Of a DNA stretch of 64,000 nt, positions 61,021 through 64,000 are shown piece by piece. Under the pieces are notes generated by a model. That model searched no databases. It was not told the origin of the DNA and saw only the letters and a list, made by a program, of their open reading frames with translations. The translations under genes and the position numbers were made by a program. The stretch's first letter is position 1, and every line of letters starts with the position of its first letter. Source of the stretch: Stenotrophomonas sp. SAU14A_NAIMI4_5 (GTDB taxonomy: Bacteria; Pseudomonadota; Gammaproteobacteria; Xanthomonadales; Xanthomonadaceae); the NCBI RefSeq assembly GCF_003086795.1, contig NZ_CP026003.1:3498770-3562769 (forward strand). Direction: 5' to 3'.

Positions 61021-61185
61021 GGTGAATGGGCCTCTCCCGTTAAAGGTGGGAAATTAGCACATCCTTCACGCCCCATGTATACGGTTACAGCCTTGGGGCG
61101 CCTGACTCTGCGGGACATCGAACGGACATGTTCCGGACATAGGCTGGCCGGCAGGTGTGCGGGGCCCGCCGTGCATGGCAACAAC

Positions 61186-61224
61186 GGGGCCGGAGCCCTT
61201 TCCGCGGGAAAGGGATCCGACCCC
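61186..61224. repeat. GGGGCC...GACCCC palindromic repeat
   Basis: GGGGCCGGAGCCCTTTCC, short loop, GGAAAGGGATCCGACCCC; a variant of the dispersed family, between the HAD gene and pyk. Confidence 0.8.
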
Positions 61225-61232
61225 GGCATCGG

Positions 61233-61901
61233 TCAGGCCAGCAGGGCCAGCAACTGCGCCGGTTCGCGGGCCAGGTGGCCGGCACCGGCCTCGGTCAGCT
61301 CGGCTTCGCCGCCGAAGCCCCACAGCACGCCCACGTTGCGCAGGCCATGGTGGCGCGCGCCTTCGATGTCCATGCGGCGGTCGCCGATCATCCAGCACTG
61401 CGCCGGTTGCAGCTGCAGGCGCTGCAGCGCCTCGCCGACCAGCTGCGGCTTGCTGCTGCGCGAGCCGTCCGGCGTCGAACCGATCACCTCATCGAACAGG
61501 CTGCCGAACGGCAGATGCTCGACGATGCGCCGCGCGTGCGGCTCGTTCTTGGCGGTGACCACCGCCAGGCGGTGGCCGCGGCCATGCAGCGCGCGCACGG
61601 TCGCTTCGATGTCCGGGTAGATCGTGTGCTCGCGCCAGCCTTCCGCGTCGAAACGCTCGCGGTAGAAGGCCACGGCCTCCTCCACCCGCACGTCGTCGCC
61701 GAACAGCGGACCGAAGGTGGTGCGCAGCGACGGCCCGATCCAGCCCAGCAGGGTTTCCTGCGGCGGCATCGGCTGGCCCATCTTCTGCAGCGCATAGGCA
61801 ATGCAGGTGGTGATGCCCACTTCCGAATCGATCAGGGTGCCATCCATGTCGAAGAAGAGCGTTGCACGCTCTTCTCCGTCAGCACGCAGATCGGCGCTCA
61901 T
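61233..61901 (-). CDS. HAD-superfamily phosphatase
   Basis: This 222-aa protein has [13 protein letters not shown] (HAD motif I, two Asp), [10 protein letters not shown] (motif II Thr), a Lys in [13 protein letters not shown] and [13 protein letters not shown] (motif IV Asp). This is the phosphoglycolate-phosphatase-like branch with a cap domain (about 20-100). It probably hydrolyses a small phosphorylated metabolite. Its start overlaps the pgk stop (ATGA at 61898-61901), so it is translationally coupled to pgk. Confidence 0.85.
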   Translation of the reverse strand: MSADLRADGEERATLFFDMDGTLIDSEVGITTCIAYALQKMGQPMPPQETLLGWIGPSLRTTFGPLFGDDVRVEEAVAFYRERFDAEGWREHTIYPDIEATVRALHGRGHRLAVVTAKNEPHARRIVEHLPFGSLFDEVIGSTPDGSRSSKPQLVGEALQRLQLQPAQCWMIGDRRMDIEGARHHGLRNVGVLWGFGGEAELTEAGAGHLAREPAQLLALLA

Positions 61902-63073
61902 GCGCCGCGTGCGGCCAGCGCAGCCACGGCCGGCAGGGTCTTGCCTTCCAGGAATTCCAGGAACGCGCCGCCACCGGTGGAGATGTAGCTGACATCACCG
62001 GCGATATCGAACTTGTCGACGGCCGCCAGGGTGTCACCGCCACCGGCGATGGAGAACGCCCTGGAGCTGGCGATGGCACGGGCCAGCGCTTCGGTGCCCT
62101 TGCTGAAGGCTTCGAATTCGAACACGCCGACCGGGCCGTTCCAGACCACGGTGCCGGCCTTCTCGATCAGCTGCGCGTACTGCGCGGCGGTCTGCGGGCC
62201 GATGTCCAGGATCAGGTCATCCTCGGCCACGGCGTCGACGGCCTTCACTTCGGCGGCGGCATCGGGCAGGAACTGCTTGGCGGTGACCACGTCCACCGGC
62301 AGCGGAATGGCCGCGCCACGTGCCTGCGCATCGGCCACGATCTTCTTCGCGGTATCCAGCAGGTCCGGTTCGTACAGCGACTTGCCCACGTTGTAGCCGG
62401 CGGCGGCGATGAAGGTGTTGGCGATGCCGCCACCGACGATCAGCTGGTCGACCTTGCCGACCAGGTTGGCCAGCAGTTCCAGCTTGGTGCTGACCTTGCT
62501 GCCGGCGACGATGGCCAGCAGCGGCTTGGCCGGTGCATCCAGCGCCTTGGCCAGCGCGTCCAGCTCGGCCATCAGCAGCGGGCCACCGGCGGCGACCGGG
62601 GCGAAGCGGATGACGCCGTGGGTGGAGGCCTGGGCGCGGTGCGCGGTACCGAAGGCATCCATCACGAACACGTCGCAGAGCGCGGCGTACTGCTTGGACA
62701 GGGCTTCGTCATCCTTGCCCTCGCCGACGTTCATGCGGCAGTTTTCCAGCAGCACCAGCTGGCCCGGCTGCACGTCGACGCCGTCGACCCAGTCGCGCAC
62801 CAGCGGAACCTCGCGGCCGAGCAGCTCGGACAGGCGCGCAGCGACCGGCGCCAGCGAGTCGGCTTCGGTCCACACGCCTTCCTTCGGGCGGCCCAGGTGC
62901 GAGGTGACCATCACGGCGGCACCCTGCTCCAGCGCGCGCTTGAGCGTCGGCAGCGAAGCGGTGATGCGCTGTTCGGAGGTGATGCGGCCATTCTCGATCG
63001 GCACGTTCAGATCCTGGCGGATCAGTACGCGCTTGCCGGAGAGGTCGAGGTCGGTCATGCGGACGATGGACAT
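61898..63073 (-). CDS. pgk: phosphoglycerate kinase
   Basis: This 391-aa protein begins [31 protein letters not shown], with [37 protein letters not shown] and [13 protein letters not shown], all PGK signatures. It transfers phosphate from 1,3-bisphosphoglycerate to ADP. The start at 63073 is fixed by the family N terminus; frames upstream run into the repeat element at 63217-63322. Confidence 0.95.
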   Translation of the reverse strand: MSIVRMTDLDLSGKRVLIRQDLNVPIENGRITSEQRITASLPTLKRALEQGAAVMVTSHLGRPKEGVWTEADSLAPVAARLSELLGREVPLVRDWVDGVDVQPGQLVLLENCRMNVGEGKDDEALSKQYAALCDVFVMDAFGTAHRAQASTHGVIRFAPVAAGGPLLMAELDALAKALDAPAKPLLAIVAGSKVSTKLELLANLVGKVDQLIVGGGIANTFIAAAGYNVGKSLYEPDLLDTAKKIVADAQARGAAIPLPVDVVTAKQFLPDAAAEVKAVDAVAEDDLILDIGPQTAAQYAQLIEKAGTVVWNGPVGVFEFEAFSKGTEALARAIASSRAFSIAGGGDTLAAVDKFDIAGDVSYISTGGGAFLEFLEGKTLPAVAALAARGA

Positions 63074-63216
63074 GGGCAACTCTTTGGCTCGGGGACAGGA
63101 TGCCGGTGTACGGCAGACGGGCATTGTATCGGGTGGCGATGCCTGCGGCAGGCAGAGGCGTACGGCAACAGCGAACAGCAACAGCCCGCATGGTCGGCTC
63201 TGGGTTGTCTGTGTGG

Positions 63217-63322
63217 GGCCAGGGCGGTGTGGGTGGGCGGGACACGCCGTGAACCCATCCATGGGGGCTCGTAGGCGCCATCCATGGCGCCTGCGGTCCC
63301 GCCCACCCACACCGCCCTGGCC
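63217..63322. repeat. long-stem repeat element C
   Basis: Perfect 27-bp arms (63217-63243 and 63296-63322) flank a core ACGCCGTGAACCCATCCATGG... and GGCGCCATCCATGGCGCC. A CTCGACAGG flank follows the right arm, matching elements A and B. It lies upstream of pgk. Confidence 0.85.
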
Positions 63323-63387
63323 TCGACAGGTTCCCGGTGACGGAACGGAAGGCAAGAGCGGTTTCTGATGTCGGATGGAGAAAGAAC

Positions 63388-63428
63388 GGGGTCAGATCCG
63401 CTTTCCTGCGGAAAACGGATCTGACCCC
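63388..63428. repeat. GGGGTC...GACCCC palindromic repeat
   Basis: GGGGTCAGATCCGCTTTCC, short loop, GGAAAACGGATCTGACCCC. The stretch 63074-63700 around it has no gene; besides this palindrome and element C it contains GC-rich inverted segments and the left part of a further element cut by the IS. Confidence 0.8.
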
Positions 63429-63652
63429 GCAGCGAGTGCGCGCAGCGCGCGACCCGCTTTTGCTCTTCTTTTTTCTTTTCCGTGGGTGGACGCACACGGA
63501 AACTGTCAGAGGTCGGGCGGGTGGGCTGGGCAGGGGTGTCCGCGGCATGGGCCCGAGGCATGCCTCGGGCGGGTTGGGCAGGACGCCCAACCCCGGTCTT
63601 GCCGTGTGCGCAGGACAGCGCACACGAGCAAGCCGCGGCCAAGCCCCCATGG

Positions 63653-64000
63653 TGAAGTGACCCCCTGGAGTTGGACACCTGATCCAACCCAGAGGGTTAT
63701 ATGAATAGATATGAGGTTCGTTTCAAATTGCAGGTGGCCAAAGAGGCCTGCAAGACCTCCACATCGGTCAAGGCGGTTGCTCGCCGCTATGGTCTGGAGT
63801 TCTCCACGGTGAGGCGGTGGGCAGCGACCTTCCGGTTGCATGGTCGACAGGGGTTTCACCGCAAAGCCCGATCCTACGATCTCCAGTTCAAGCTGGCTGT
63901 CCTGGAGAAGATGAGCCAGGACGGCATGTCCGCACGGGAGGCCACCACCCACTTCCAGATTGGCGATGCCGGCGCGGTGGGACAGTGGCGGCGGCTGTAT
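63653..64000 (+). mobile_element. IS3-family insertion sequence, left end (runs off the window)
   Basis: A left end beginning TGAAGTGACCCCCTGGAG precedes a transposase orfA. The right end and any target duplication lie beyond 64000. The sequence just left of it (CCAAGCCCCCATGG) equals part of the core of long-stem element B, so the IS probably sits in a further copy of that repeat. Confidence 0.7.
63701..64000 (+). CDS. IS3-family transposase OrfA (partial)
   Basis: One hundred codons are visible (MNRYEVRFKLQVAKEACKTSTSVKAVARRYGLEFSTVRRWAATFRLHG...). Two helix-turn-helix units (about 10-45 and 65-98) are typical of IS3/IS150-type OrfA DNA-binding subunits. AGAGG lies 7 bases before the ATG. 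It is cut by the window end. Confidence 0.8.
   Translation, partial: MNRYEVRFKLQVAKEACKTSTSVKAVARRYGLEFSTVRRWAATFRLHGRQGFHRKARSYDLQFKLAVLEKMSQDGMSAREATTHFQIGDAGAVGQWRRLY

Overview
The window looks like chromosome of a Stenotrophomonas (S. maltophilia complex, Xanthomonadaceae). The evidence is high GC, many short GTAG-headed hairpins of the SMAG/REP type described in that species, and core genes laid out as in Xanthomonadaceae: a ColRS/VgrRS-like two-component pair, cysB/cysK, pgk-HAD-pyk-aldolase and thiS-thiG-trmB. The species assignment is an inference from these signs, not from a search.

1-7150 (core): an AI-2E/PerM family exporter with SMAG hairpins at its stop codon, a small conserved gene, a 50-bp tandem repeat array, a sensor kinase/response regulator pair, two paralogous secreted proteins (one interrupted by an amber codon), a RimK-type ligase and a small helical protein.

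7151-33425 (accessory): a roughly 26-kb integrated mobilizable island in a tRNA-Gly(CCC) gene. The intact tRNA lies at 33408-33481. An 18-bp copy of its 3' end lies at 7151-7168, next to a terminator that probably once served the tRNA. A tyrosine integrase abuts the tRNA, a second integrase sits mid-island, and a MobA/MobL relaxase has an RSF1010-like oriT in front of it. The cargo is mostly anti-phage in character: an Mrr-type nuclease with a NYN/LOTUS protein, a patatin-like phospholipase, a Shedu (SduA) nuclease paired with a UDG-superfamily-like protein, a 5'-truncated chimeric remnant of that same pair, a HEPN protein with small partners, a 1275-aa nuclease-STAND ATPase, a second HEPN protein, and a retron in which the reverse transcriptase is fused to a TOPRIM domain, with a recognisable msr-msd candidate just upstream. 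Decayed pieces such as a umuD relic show repeated turnover.

33482-64000 (core): a GDSL autotransporter esterase, thiS/thiG/trmB, an SLC13-type transporter, a Rieske protein, an FAH-family hydrolase, mscL, an M28 peptidase, two AGCS symporters (one in frame with a GNAT domain), an outer-membrane protein, a SpoU methyltransferase, a two-gene RND efflux system, cysB/cysK, a macrodomain protein, a lipoprotein, and the lower-glycolysis genes aldolase, pyk, a HAD phosphatase and pgk. Gene gaps are filled by SMAG hairpins, by GGGGTC...GACCCC palindromes, and by a third family of about 100-bp elements with 25-27-bp perfect terminal stems around a conserved two-hairpin core. The right edge enters an IS3-family element inserted in what looks like another copy of that third family.
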